A stretch of DNA of 11,111 nucleotides from positions 1 to 11,111 of the forward strand of contig DMBA01000044.1 in NCBI GenBank assembly GCA_003446315.1, given 5' to 3'. Position numbers and translations under genes: made by a program. The notes below the pieces were generated by a model that worked only from the letters and a program-made list of their open reading frames with translations, was not told the DNA's origin and did not search any database. Position 1 is the stretch's first letter. Every line of letters begins with the position of its first letter. The stretch comes from Ruminococcus sp. (lineage in GTDB: Bacteria > Bacillota > Clostridia > Oscillospirales > Ruminococcaceae). Below are positions 1 to 6,935 of the stretch, in pieces.

Positions 1-368
1 GGGGAATTCTGCCCGTTTTTCAACACATCCTGAAATGCGAAAAAGCCGCGCCCGACATGATTGAATACGCCGTCAATGACGACACGGATCCCATTTGCAT
101 GCAGCGCATCGCAAAGGCGTGCAAAATCAGCATTGGTGCCCAGACGGCGGTCAAGCTGTGTGTAATCGTGCGTATCATAACCGTGTGTGCCGGATTCCCA
201 AAGCGGGCTGAAATATATCGCATTGACATGCATCCGCTTGAGATGCGGGATCCATGCATGGATCTTGCTGATGCGGTCAACCGGTTCTCCGCCGGGATTC
301 TCTCGCGGTGCACCGCAAAGTCCCAACGGATAAATTTGATAAAACAAAGCAGATGATTCCCAAGACAT
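1..368 (-). CDS. GH13 alpha-amylase-family hydrolase, N-terminal part (runs off left edge)
   Basis: This is the first 122 codons of a glycoside hydrolase family 13 enzyme; the rest lies beyond base 1. The start ATG (366-368) follows AAAGGAG at 377-383 with 8 bases between. The protein opens with FYQIYPLGLCGAP at residues 9-21, the first strand of a GH13 TIM barrel. It continues with YFSPLWESGTHGYDTHDY (52-69) and with conserved region I as DGVFNHVG (99-106), whose Asp and His line the active site in this family. The catalytic nucleophile and acid/base regions are not in the window. There is no signal peptide, so it should act in the cytoplasm on imported maltodextrin-type alpha-glucans; maltodextrin glucosidase or cyclomaltodextrinase-like activity is plausible, but the subfamily cannot be fixed from this part. 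It lies 54 bases after the HD-domain gene with no terminator between, so co-transcription is likely. Confidence 0.9.
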   Translation of the reverse strand, partial: MSWESSALFYQIYPLGLCGAPRENPGGEPVDRISKIHAWIPHLKRMHVNAIYFSPLWESGTHGYDTHDYTQLDRRLGTNADFARLCDALHANGIRVVIDGVFNHVGRGFFAFQDVLKNGQNS

Positions 369-422
369 TCTGATTACTCCTTTGGTGTTAATGGATTGCT
401 TTTTGACGTAATTTCGTTGAAA

Positions 423-1025
423 TCACGATTCTTCCAAAAAATATGTTGCTTCCATGTCCGCAACATGCAGCGCAAATGCAAGCGGATAATGCTCAAATGC
501 ACGCCCGATGGTATTGGGGTCTTCCGGGCCGGAAAATCCCATATGCCAGCGGATCGCCATGGCTTCTTCCCGCCGCAGATGCATGAAAAACTGTATCATA
601 AACACAGATTTTTCGCCGTGGCCGTATGGCAGCCGGTCATCAATCTTATAATACGGCACTTTTTCCCATACGCCCTTCTCATTTTTGGCATTCCGCATCT
701 CGATCGTGTAAAAATTCATTTTACAAATATCATGCAGCAATGCCACGATCGCCACACTTTCTTCCGAATATTCCGGTATCCGGAACGGTTCTTTGCAGCG
801 TTCCCGTGCTAAGTATGCCACCAAATTGTGATACACATTCAGCGAATGCTGCAGCAAACCGCCTTCATAAGCACTGTGATACCGGGTGCTTGCCGGCGCG
901 GTGAAGAAATCACTCTGATCGGAAAGCATATATTCCAGCAGCTTATCTGCGCCGGGACGGGTGATCTTTTCCTTGAAGATCTGAATGAATTCTTCCTTGT
1001 TTTCCGCGGGTGTCCGCTTCTCCAT
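423..1025 (-). CDS. HD-domain phosphohydrolase, YhaM-like
   Basis: A 200-residue protein with a complete HD metal-dependent phosphohydrolase signature: His60 in GGLLQHSLNV, the HD pair His98-Asp99 in ALLHDICK, His136 in GHGEKS, His161 in WHMG, and Asp190 in HVADMEA. This pattern and the short C-terminal tail resemble the HD half of the YhaM 3'-5' exoribonuclease family, but the N-terminal nucleic-acid-binding OB domain of YhaM is absent. A nuclease or a nucleotide phosphohydrolase are both possible; the substrate is unknown. It should be cytoplasmic. The ATG at 1023-1025 is preceded by a very strong AAAGGAGG (1033-1040) with a 7-base gap. A sigma-A promoter lies about 60 bases upstream, and the GH13 gene follows 54 bases downstream on the same strand. 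Confidence 0.85.
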   Translation of the reverse strand: MEKRTPAENKEEFIQIFKEKITRPGADKLLEYMLSDQSDFFTAPASTRYHSAYEGGLLQHSLNVYHNLVAYLARERCKEPFRIPEYSEESVAIVALLHDICKMNFYTIEMRNAKNEKGVWEKVPYYKIDDRLPYGHGEKSVFMIQFFMHLRREEAMAIRWHMGFSGPEDPNTIGRAFEHYPLAFALHVADMEATYFLEES

Positions 1026-1084
1026 TTGCAGCCCTCCTTTATCTCAGATCATTCTGTTTTTTTACTTTCTCATCAGTTACCTAT

Positions 1085-1113
1085 ATTATACTACATTTTG
1101 GTGCTGTTTGCAA
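1085..1113 (-). promoter_or_regulatory. Sigma-A promoter for the HD-domain/GH13 transcript
   Basis: On the minus strand, TTGCAA (-35, 1108-1113) and a perfect TATAAT (-10, 1085-1090) are separated by exactly 17 bases. Transcription would begin near 1078 and give a leader of about 50 bases before the HD-domain start codon at 1025. It lies just past the terminator of the upstream GH94 gene, so it marks the start of a separate transcription unit. This is seen in the sequence; activity is inferred. Confidence 0.8.
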
Positions 1114-1128
1114 GTTTTGCCGAATCGG

Positions 1129-1163
1129 AACAGCAAAAGACGGCGCAGATCCTCTCCGCGCCG
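1129..1163 (-). terminator. Rho-independent terminator after cellobiose phosphorylase gene
   Basis: On the minus strand, CGGCGCGGA pairs with TCTGCGCCG (one G-T wobble) around a 5-base loop (stem 1141-1149 with 1155-1163). A T-rich tail TCTTTTGCTGTT follows. It starts 15 bases after the GH94 stop codon. The tail is interrupted by GC, so some read-through into the HD-domain gene is possible. Confidence 0.8.
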
Positions 1164-1178
1164 CCCTTGTTATTTGAT

Positions 1179-3641
1179 TTACCCCAATACAACTGTGACT
1201 TCGTGCGCGGTGCCTGCTTCCATAACCGGAACGACATTGCCTTCCACTGCCTTGCCGTCAACAGTCAGCGACTTCACACCCTTGGAAACATGGTTCGGGT
1301 TCTGAACCGTGATGTTATAGGTTGCGCCGCGGAACTTTCTGGTTGCGGTAAAGCCGTCCCATGCCTTCGGAATGGACGGGTCGATCTTCAAGCCGTCGAA
1401 ATCTGCCGCAATACCGAGAATATACTGCGAAACTGCGACAAAATTCCATGCTGCCGTACCGGTCAGCCACGAGTTCTTGCCTTCACCGAAGCGGCTTGCA
1501 TCTTTACCGGCGATCATCTGACCGTAAACATACGGCTCTGTCTTGTGCAGATCAGAGATTTCCTCATTGAATGCCGGTGCGATCTTGCTGTAATATTCAA
1601 ATGCCTTGTCACCTCTGCCGGCATATGCCTCTGCACAGATGATCCATGCATTATTATGCGTGAAGATACCTGCATTTTCCTTGTAGCCGCCCGGATAAGT
1701 GGAGATCTCACCGTACTGAATGTAGTACTTGGAGAATGCCGGATTGTTCAGCACAAGGCCATACTTGGTGTTGAGATACTTGTCAATGGAATTGAGCGTC
1801 TTGATATCAGCGCCTTCTTCCTTGCCGATCTCGGACATGACTGCAAAGCCCTGCGGCTCGATGAAGATCTTGCCTTCTTCACATTCCTTGCTGCCCATCT
1901 TCGCACCGGAAGCGTCATATGCACGCAGGAACCAATCGCCGTCAAATGCGGATTCCATGACGTTCTTCTTCATCTTGTCGATCTCAGCCTGTGCTGCTGC
2001 CGCCTCGTCATCCTTGCCCAGATGCTTCAGGATGCCGACATAGGTCGGGCCGACATAAGTGAACAGGGTTGCGACCATGACAGACTCTGCGACCTTCGAA
2101 TAACCGCCCTCATCCTTGAATTTCGGGTTGGTATAGGTCTGGAAGCTCTCGCCCGGCTTATCGGAGAAGCAGGAGAGATTGATGCAGTCATTCCAGTCCG
2201 CACGCATTGCAAGCGGCAGACCGTGCGGGCCCAGATTGTTGACGATATGATAGAAGGAGACTTTCAGGTGATCCAGCATCGGCTTTGCCTTGGATTCATC
2301 GTTGTCATACGGAACCATCTCATCGAGAATGCCCCAGTCTCCGGATTCCTTGATATAAGCGCCGACGGACAGAATCATCCACAGCGGGTCATCGGAGAAG
2401 TCGCCGCCGATATCGGAATTGCCCTTCTTGGTCAGCGGCTGATACTGGTGATAGCATCCGCCGTCTTCGAGCTGTGTTGCAGCAAGGTCGATCAGGCGAT
2501 CTCTTGCTCTGTCCGGAATCTGGTGCACGAAGCCCAGAATATCCTGGTTGGAATCGCGGAAGCCCATGCCTCTGCCGATGCCGCTTTCAAAATAAGATGC
2601 GGAACGGGAGAGGTTGAAGGTAACCATGCACTGATACTGGTTCCAGATATTGACCATCCGGTTGACCTTTTCATCAGAGGTGTTGACATTGAAGATGCCC
2701 AGAAGCTGATCCCATGCAGCTTTCAGCTCTGCAAGGCCTGCTGCGACCTTTTCCGGCGTATCGAATTTTGCGATCATTTCCTTTGCCTTGACCTTATTGA
2801 TCGTCACGCCGTCTGCTTCGAACTTCTGGTCATCGGGCATTTCGACATAACCCAGAATGAAGATCAAAGTCTTGGATTCGCCCGGTGCAAGGGTGATCTC
2901 CTTATAATGCGATGCGATCGGAGACCAGCCGTCAGCAACGGAATTGGTTGCCTTGCCGTCGGTGACTGCCTGCGGATCGCCGAAGCCGTTATACAAGCCG
3001 ATGAACGAATCGCGGTCGGTATCAAAACCATCGATGGTATCGTTCACGCTGTAGAATGCATAGTGATTGCGTCTGTCGCGGTATTCTGTCTTATGATAGA
3101 TCGCAGAACCGTCGATTTCAACACGTCCGGTGGAGAAGTTTCTCTGGAAGTTTGTGCAGTCATCCTGTGCATCCCAGAGGCACCACTCTGCAAACGAGAA
3201 GAACTTGAAGGTCTTTGCAGCGCTGCCCTCATTGGTCAGGATCACCTGCTGCACTTCACCGTCATAATTCTGCGGAACAAAGAACGTAGCTTCTGCTTTC
3301 AGGTCATTTTTCTTGCCGGTGATTACCGTATAGCCCATACCGTGGCGGCACTCATAGAAGTCCAGCGCGGTCTTGCACGGCGACCAGCCCGGATTCCAGA
3401 TGGTACCGTTATCCGAAATATAGAAATATCTGCCGCCCATATCAATCGGTACGTTATTGTAACGATAGCGGGTAATGCGGCGCAGGCGGGCATCCTTATA
3501 AAAGCTGTAGCCGCCGGCTGTATTGGAAATCAAGGAGAAAAACGCCTGTGTTCCGAGATAATTGATCCACGGATAAGGTGTTTGCGGGGATTGAATGACG
3601 TACTCCTTGCGTTCGTCATCAAAATGACCGAATGATTTCAT
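1179..3641 (-). CDS. Cellobiose phosphorylase (GH94)
   Basis: An 820-residue enzyme that splits cellobiose with inorganic phosphate into glucose 1-phosphate and glucose in the cytoplasm, saving ATP in cellulose-derived sugar use. The length matches known cellobiose phosphorylases (about 810-820) rather than the longer cellodextrin phosphorylases. Recognisable segments are [10 protein letters not shown] (21-30), [20 protein letters not shown] (41-60), NFQRNFSTG (164-172), [20 protein letters not shown] (346-365) with the sugar-binding Arg362-Asp363, and RADWNDC (480-486), whose second Asp (Asp485) aligns with the family's catalytic acid. The C-terminal region includes [12 protein letters not shown] and the Ig-like closing strands. 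There is no signal peptide. The ATG (3639-3641) follows AAAGGAG (3651-3657) at 9 bases. It has its own promoter and terminator, with no transporter or regulator gene beside it in this window. The substrate is inferred from strong remembered similarity to the Clostridium thermocellum enzyme. Confidence 0.96.
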   Translation of the reverse strand: MKSFGHFDDERKEYVIQSPQTPYPWINYLGTQAFFSLISNTAGGYSFYKDARLRRITRYRYNNVPIDMGGRYFYISDNGTIWNPGWSPCKTALDFYECRHGMGYTVITGKKNDLKAEATFFVPQNYDGEVQQVILTNEGSAAKTFKFFSFAEWCLWDAQDDCTNFQRNFSTGRVEIDGSAIYHKTEYRDRRNHYAFYSVNDTIDGFDTDRDSFIGLYNGFGDPQAVTDGKATNSVADGWSPIASHYKEITLAPGESKTLIFILGYVEMPDDQKFEADGVTINKVKAKEMIAKFDTPEKVAAGLAELKAAWDQLLGIFNVNTSDEKVNRMVNIWNQYQCMVTFNLSRSASYFESGIGRGMGFRDSNQDILGFVHQIPDRARDRLIDLAATQLEDGGCYHQYQPLTKKGNSDIGGDFSDDPLWMILSVGAYIKESGDWGILDEMVPYDNDESKAKPMLDHLKVSFYHIVNNLGPHGLPLAMRADWNDCINLSCFSDKPGESFQTYTNPKFKDEGGYSKVAESVMVATLFTYVGPTYVGILKHLGKDDEAAAAQAEIDKMKKNVMESAFDGDWFLRAYDASGAKMGSKECEEGKIFIEPQGFAVMSEIGKEEGADIKTLNSIDKYLNTKYGLVLNNPAFSKYYIQYGEISTYPGGYKENAGIFTHNNAWIICAEAYAGRGDKAFEYYSKIAPAFNEEISDLHKTEPYVYGQMIAGKDASRFGEGKNSWLTGTAAWNFVAVSQYILGIAADFDGLKIDPSIPKAWDGFTATRKFRGATYNITVQNPNHVSKGVKSLTVDGKAVEGNVVPVMEAGTAHEVTVVLG

Positions 3642-3670
3642 AGTGTTACGCTCCTTTATTTGCAGTTATC

Positions 3671-3683
3671 GCATGTTGCATGC
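3671..3683. repeat. Small inverted repeat in GH94 leader
   Basis: GCATG-TTG-CATGC, a perfect 5-base inverted repeat, lies in the untranslated leader between the GH94 transcription start and its ribosome binding site. It could be a second operator half or part of a weak hairpin; on its own the signal is short. Confidence 0.35.
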
Positions 3684-3688
3684 TCCAC

Positions 3689-3707
3689 CTGCGCATGAGC
3701 TGCGCAG
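3689..3707. promoter_or_regulatory. Candidate operator at the GH94 transcription start
   Basis: CTGCGCA-TGAGC-TGCGCAG is a perfect 7-base inverted repeat. Measured from the predicted -10 box it covers about +4 to +22 of the GH94 transcript, a usual place for a repressor operator of the LacI or GntR type. It could equally form a short RNA hairpin in the leader. No regulator gene lies nearby, so the binding protein is unknown. Confidence 0.5.
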
Positions 3708-3717
3708 ATATAGTATC

Positions 3718-3746
3718 ATTATAGCACAAAATGCACAAAAATACAA
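3718..3746 (-). promoter_or_regulatory. Sigma-A promoter of the GH94 gene
   Basis: On the minus strand, TTGTAT (-35, 3741-3746) and TATAAT (-10, 3718-3723) are 17 bases apart. The predicted start near 3711 gives a leader of about 70 bases. The spacer itself is a tandem direct repeat: TTTTGTGC occurs twice with a period of 9 bases (3724-3731 and 3733-3740 read on the plus strand as GCACAAAA). The spacing and the perfect -10 make this convincing; whether the spacer repeat has a role is open. Confidence 0.8.
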
Positions 3747-3751
3747 GCCAT

Positions 3752-3767
3752 GAAATTCACGAATTTC
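3752..3767. repeat. Perfect inverted repeat upstream of the GH94 -35 box
   Basis: GAAATTC-AC-GAATTTC is a perfect 7-base inverted repeat with a 2-base centre. It lies just upstream of the GH94 -35 box, at about -41 to -56 from the predicted start, where activators often bind. The rest of the divergent region from 3768 to 3895 is AT-rich and shows no further gene or clear motif. Confidence 0.45.
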
Positions 3768-3896
3768 GCTCTCTAACCTCTGGCAACATGCACAAAAGTT
3801 TCAGAAAATAACTATTTCGACAATCATTTTTGCAAATCGGCAGATTTTCGCTTCGTTCGATTATGTGAAAAGTTTGTGAAAAATCGCTGTTTCCTC

Positions 3897-3924
3897 TTGC
3901 TTTTTTACAAAAATGTGGTATACT
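3897..3924 (+). promoter_or_regulatory. Promoter of htpG
   Basis: TTGCTT (3897-3902) and TATACT (3919-3924) are 16 bases apart, a moderate sigma-A promoter. Its -10 box ends where the CIRCE palindrome begins, so a bound HrcA repressor would block RNA polymerase. The -35 match is weak. Confidence 0.65.
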
Positions 3925-3960
3925 GAAATTAGCACTCAAAGAGGTTGAGTGCTAATTTCA
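3924..3960. promoter_or_regulatory. CIRCE element (HrcA operator)
   Basis: The core TTAGCACTC (3929-3937), a 9-base spacer, and GAGTGCTAA (3947-3955) matches the CIRCE consensus with no mismatch. The arms extend perfectly to 14 bases each (3924-3937 and 3947-3960). CIRCE is the operator of the heat-shock repressor HrcA. It overlaps the end of the htpG -10 box and the predicted transcription start and ends 20 bases before the htpG ATG, so control of htpG by HrcA is the direct reading. Confidence 0.97.
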
Positions 3961-3979
3961 TTCCGGAAAGGTGATCGTA

Positions 3980-5869
3980 ATGGAACAAAAACAGTTTCAG
4001 GCAGAATCCAAGCGTATGCTGGATCTCATGATTCATTCAATTTATACACACAAGGAGATTTTTCTCCGTGAATTGATTTCCAACGCTTCCGACGCAATCG
4101 ACAAGCGTTATTTCCATTCCATGAAGGACGGCGGCAGCGGCATGAACCGCGATGATTTCTATATTGAGCTGCGTCCGGACAAAGATGCCCGCACCCTCAC
4201 CATTATTGATAACGGCATTGGCATGACGCAGGAAGAACTGGAGCAGAATCTCGGTGTGATCGCACACTCCGGTTCTCTCGCATTCAAATCCGAAAACACA
4301 CTCGATGAAAACACCGATATTATCGGTCAGTTCGGCGTTGGTTTTTATTCCGCTTTCATGGTCGCAAAGCGCGTAACCGTCCGCACCAGAGCAGAAGGCG
4401 CTGATACCGCTTATGTCTGGAGCTCCGAAGGAACAGACGGCTATACCATTGATACCTGCGAGAAATCCGATGTCGGTACAGAGATCGTGCTGGAACTGCT
4501 GGAAGATACGGAGGACGAAAAATATTCCGAATTCCTTGAAGAATACCGGATCCGTTCGCTCGTCAAGAAGTATTCCGATTATATCCGGTTCCCCATTCGC
4601 ATGGAGATTACCCGCGAAAAGCTGAAAGAGGGGAGCGAATCCGAATACGAAACTCATGTGGAGGTCGAAACCCTCAACAGCATGACTCCTATGTGGAAAC
4701 GCAATAAAACAGAGCTGACTGACGATGACTATAACCAGTTCTATCACGATAAATTCTTCGATTATACCGATCCGCTGCTGCATATCCACAGCCGCAGCGA
4801 AGGTACTGTGACCTATAACTCGCTGCTTTATATCCCCGCAAAAGCGCCCTATGACTATTACTCCAAAGACTACGAAAAGGGCTTGCAGCTCTATGCAAGC
4901 GGCGTGATGATTATGGATAAATGCGCGGATCTGCTGCCGGATCATTTCAGCTTTGTGCGCGGTCTGGTGGATTCTGAGGATCTTTCGCTGAATATTTCCC
5001 GTGAGATGCTCCAGCATGACCGTCAGCTCAAGCTCATCGCAAAATCACTGGAAAAATCCATCAAGAATGAGTTGACAAAGCTCCTCAAAACAGACCGTGA
5101 AAAATATACCGAATTCTGGAAGGCTTTCGGCATTCAGATCAAATTCGGCGTATATAACGGATTCGGTGTCAATAAAGAACTGCTTCAGGATCTCCTGCTG
5201 TTCCATAGCTCCGGCTGTGACGACGCAGAGGGCTACACCACGCTTGCAGAATATGTCACCAGAATGCGTGAAGATCAGAAATTCATCTATTATGCTGCCG
5301 GCGAAACCGTAACGCGCTGCGCAAGTCTGCCGGCTGCCGAACTGGTGCGGGATAAGGGCTATGAAGTGCTGTATCTCACCGAAAATGTCGATGAATTCGC
5401 CATCCAGATGCTCGCAAAGTATCAGGACAAGGAATTCAAGAATGTTTCTGCCGGCGATCTGGGGCTGGAATCCGATGAGGATAAGACCGCACTTGAGGAA
5501 AAGAACGAAGCTGCGAAAGATTTGTTTGCTGAGATGCAGAAAGCACTGGATGGCAAGGTCAAGGCAGTCCGTCTTTCCAACCGCCTGAAAAAGCATGCAG
5601 TCTGCCTTTCCAGCGAGGGTCAGATCTCTCTGGAAATGGAGAAGGTGCTGAACACAATGCCGACCGGTCAGAAGGTGCAGGCAGAACGTGTGCTGGAATT
5701 GAATCCGGAGCATCCGGTTTTCGCTACTTTGCAGCGTCTGCTGACCGAAGATCCCGAAAAGCTCAAAAAGTATACCGATCTGCTGTATCAGCAGGCTTTG
5801 CTGATCGAAGGCATGCCGATCGAAGATCCGGCTGCACTCAGCACATTGATCTGTGAGCTGATGGTATAA
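3980..5869 (+). CDS. htpG: Molecular chaperone HtpG (bacterial Hsp90)
   Basis: A 629-residue Hsp90-family ATPase (family usual length about 610-630) that acts as a dimer in the cytoplasm to remodel client proteins under stress. The N-terminal GHKL ATPase domain shows HKEIFLRELISNASDA (24-39) with catalytic Glu31 and Mg-binding Asn35, DNGIGM (77-82), and the lid segment GQFGVGFYSAF (116-126). The middle domain carries SLNISREMLQ with the gamma-phosphate-contacting Arg341. A dimerisation domain completes the C terminus. The start was chosen at ATG 3980 because AAAGGTG (3967-3973) sits 6 bases before it and the family begins close to FQAESKRMLDLMI; an in-frame GTG at 3971 lies inside that ribosome binding site and is unlikely. 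It is monocistronic, with a CIRCE element upstream and a terminator downstream. Confidence 0.98.
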   Translation: MEQKQFQAESKRMLDLMIHSIYTHKEIFLRELISNASDAIDKRYFHSMKDGGSGMNRDDFYIELRPDKDARTLTIIDNGIGMTQEELEQNLGVIAHSGSLAFKSENTLDENTDIIGQFGVGFYSAFMVAKRVTVRTRAEGADTAYVWSSEGTDGYTIDTCEKSDVGTEIVLELLEDTEDEKYSEFLEEYRIRSLVKKYSDYIRFPIRMEITREKLKEGSESEYETHVEVETLNSMTPMWKRNKTELTDDDYNQFYHDKFFDYTDPLLHIHSRSEGTVTYNSLLYIPAKAPYDYYSKDYEKGLQLYASGVMIMDKCADLLPDHFSFVRGLVDSEDLSLNISREMLQHDRQLKLIAKSLEKSIKNELTKLLKTDREKYTEFWKAFGIQIKFGVYNGFGVNKELLQDLLLFHSSGCDDAEGYTTLAEYVTRMREDQKFIYYAAGETVTRCASLPAAELVRDKGYEVLYLTENVDEFAIQMLAKYQDKEFKNVSAGDLGLESDEDKTALEEKNEAAKDLFAEMQKALDGKVKAVRLSNRLKKHAVCLSSEGQISLEMEKVLNTMPTGQKVQAERVLELNPEHPVFATLQRLLTEDPEKLKKYTDLLYQQALLIEGMPIEDPAALSTLICELMV

Positions 5870-5892
5870 TTATAAATAGTATCCAAACAAAA

Positions 5893-5944
5893 ACAGCCGT
5901 CCGGCAGGGGAGTGAACACGCCTTTCCGGATGGCTGTCTTTTTT
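5893..5944 (+). terminator. Bidirectional rho-independent terminator
   Basis: ACAGCCGTCCGG (5893-5904) pairs with CCGGATGGCTGT (5926-5937) in a 12-base stem with one G-T wobble and a 21-base loop, followed by CTTTTTT. It begins 24 bases after the htpG stop. Read on the other strand the same stem is followed by TTTTTGTTTGG, so it can also end the convergent vanZ-side transcript, whose last stop codon is at 5953. Confidence 0.92.
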
Positions 5945-5952
5945 ATGTGTTT

Positions 5953-6504
5953 TCAATCGTGATTTGCGCGATCCGCTTCCGCAGTCTGCGCCTTCTTCCG
6001 CCTGCGTTTCTGATGCAAAAAGGTGATCGTTTTGACCAGCAGCAGCCCGAAGCATATGCCGAAAAAATCAATCAGGACATCCAGCAAATTGCTGTCTCTG
6101 CCCGCTGAACCGCGCTGATGCAGCTCATCAAAAAATGCATATCCCAACGCCAAAGACACCGGCAGGACTGTTCGTAAAAATACGCGCACCCGTCGGCTCT
6201 TTTCATATTGCGGGAAATATCTGTGTGCAAGCGTTGTCAACAGCGCGGAAAGGATCGAAAATTCCGTGAAATGCGCAAATTTTCGAAACGCCATATGAAA
6301 CCGCCGCCGCAGCACATTCACCGATACGCCTTTCATCACGCGGCGTATCGGAATGATCTCCAGCAAACGCATCAACACTTTTCCACTCATGCTGTGGGAT
6401 TCTCCGTGGCTTTTCGATGAAAACCAGAAAATCACGCCCATCCATGACAGTGTCAGCACAAGCAAAACTGCTTTCCGCGTCTTGCTGTCGTTTATTTTTC
6501 CCAA
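5953..6504 (-). CDS. VanZ-like integral membrane protein
   Basis: A 183-residue protein of the VanZ family, named after a teicoplanin-resistance accessory gene; most chromosomal members have no known function. It has about four membrane segments (roughly residues 12-28, 80-94, 108-124 and 140-160). Family marks are FSSKSHGES (28-36), RKFAHFTEFSIL (74-85), and DELHQRGSAGRDSNLLDVLI (126-145), a variant of the usual DE-HQ...GR...DVLID pattern. The C-terminal tail is basic (HQKRRRKK). The start is TTG (6502-6504), 13 bases inside the end of the preceding gene. AAGGA at 6514-6518 lies 9 bases upstream of it, and the next in-frame Met falls inside the first membrane segment. It is the last gene of the leftward cluster. 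Confidence 0.88.
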   Translation of the reverse strand: MGKINDSKTRKAVLLVLTLSWMGVIFWFSSKSHGESHSMSGKVLMRLLEIIPIRRVMKGVSVNVLRRRFHMAFRKFAHFTEFSILSALLTTLAHRYFPQYEKSRRVRVFLRTVLPVSLALGYAFFDELHQRGSAGRDSNLLDVLIDFFGICFGLLLVKTITFLHQKRRRKKAQTAEADRANHD

Positions 6505-6935
6505 TTTTCCTTTTCCTTGCGCAGATCGGCAAGCAGGGTATTCAGCTTTGCTTCCGTTGCGGTCAGCGATTGCAGCACATAAGATGCGGTTGCATCCTTT
6601 GTCTCCTCACACTTTGCTTTCGTCTTTGTGAGAATCTCATGCGCACGGCGCTTTGCTTCATCCACAATTGCATTTTCTGCGATCATTCCTTTTGCGCGTT
6701 CCTCTGCGTTGTGAATGATGCTCTCTGCATTTGCCTGCGCCTCTTTCATGATGCGGTCGCAGTCATAATCAATTGTCTGTGCACGCTTCATTTCTTTCGG
6801 CATTGCCAGACGAATGTCATTCACCAGTTCCCGCAGGCGGTCACCGTCAATGACGATTTTATGTGCTGCCAGCGGAAATGCTTTTGCATTGTCCAGCATA
6901 TCATCCATTTCATCCAGTACATCAAATACGCTCAT
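6492..6935 (-). CDS. Coiled-coil protein of the coaD-neighbour family (DivIVA/SepIVA-like)
   Basis: A 147-residue soluble protein. Residues 1-50 hold a conserved-looking module: a VLDEMDDML helix, then AFPLAAHKIVIDGDRLRELV (19-38), then DIRLAMPKEMKRAQ (40-53). Residues about 55-147 are a long charged alpha helix with Ala-rich heptads (AQANAESIIHNAEERAKGMI), typical of a coiled coil. Clostridial genomes often carry such a protein right after coaD, usually labelled 'ATPase' only because the helix resembles ATP synthase stalk subunits; there is no nucleotide-binding motif here. The module and location resemble the actinobacterial SepIVA/DivIVA-like proteins that act in envelope growth, so a scaffold role is my inference. 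Its ATG overlaps the coaD stop by 4 bases (ATGA), with AAAGGA at 6945-6950, and its end overlaps the VanZ-like gene by 13 bases. Confidence 0.8.
   Translation of the reverse strand: MSVFDVLDEMDDMLDNAKAFPLAAHKIVIDGDRLRELVNDIRLAMPKEMKRAQTIDYDCDRIMKEAQANAESIIHNAEERAKGMIAENAIVDEAKRRAHEILTKTKAKCEETKDATASYVLQSLTATEAKLNTLLADLRKEKENWEK

Noticed and set aside
828..3635. A plus-strand open frame of 935 codons lying antisense to most of the GH94 gene.
   Set aside because: The opposite strand encodes an unmistakable full-length cellobiose phosphorylase with promoter, ribosome binding site and terminator. The antisense frame starts inside the HD-domain gene, crosses the terminator and promoter regions, and its protein shows no domain. 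Its length follows from the codon usage of the real gene.
3757..3939. A 60-codon minus-strand frame in the divergent GH94/htpG region.
   Set aside because: It overlaps the htpG promoter and CIRCE element, has no clear ribosome binding site, and its sequence looks random.
3642..3979. A riboswitch or small RNA gene in the 338-base divergent region.
   Set aside because: The leader hairpins are only 5-7 base pairs, no known riboswitch core could be recognised, and there is no terminator hairpin inside the region. Promoter and operator elements explain what is visible.
4037..5017. A minus-strand open frame of 326 codons antisense to htpG.
   Set aside because: It has no family resemblance, is low in complexity, and overlaps a certain htpG. 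It is a shadow of codon bias.
5953..6504. A glycopeptide-resistance cluster, because of the VanZ-like protein.
   Set aside because: No vanA/B-type ligase, VanH, VanX or VanRS genes are present; VanZ-family proteins are common chromosomal genes in Firmicutes without a resistance role.
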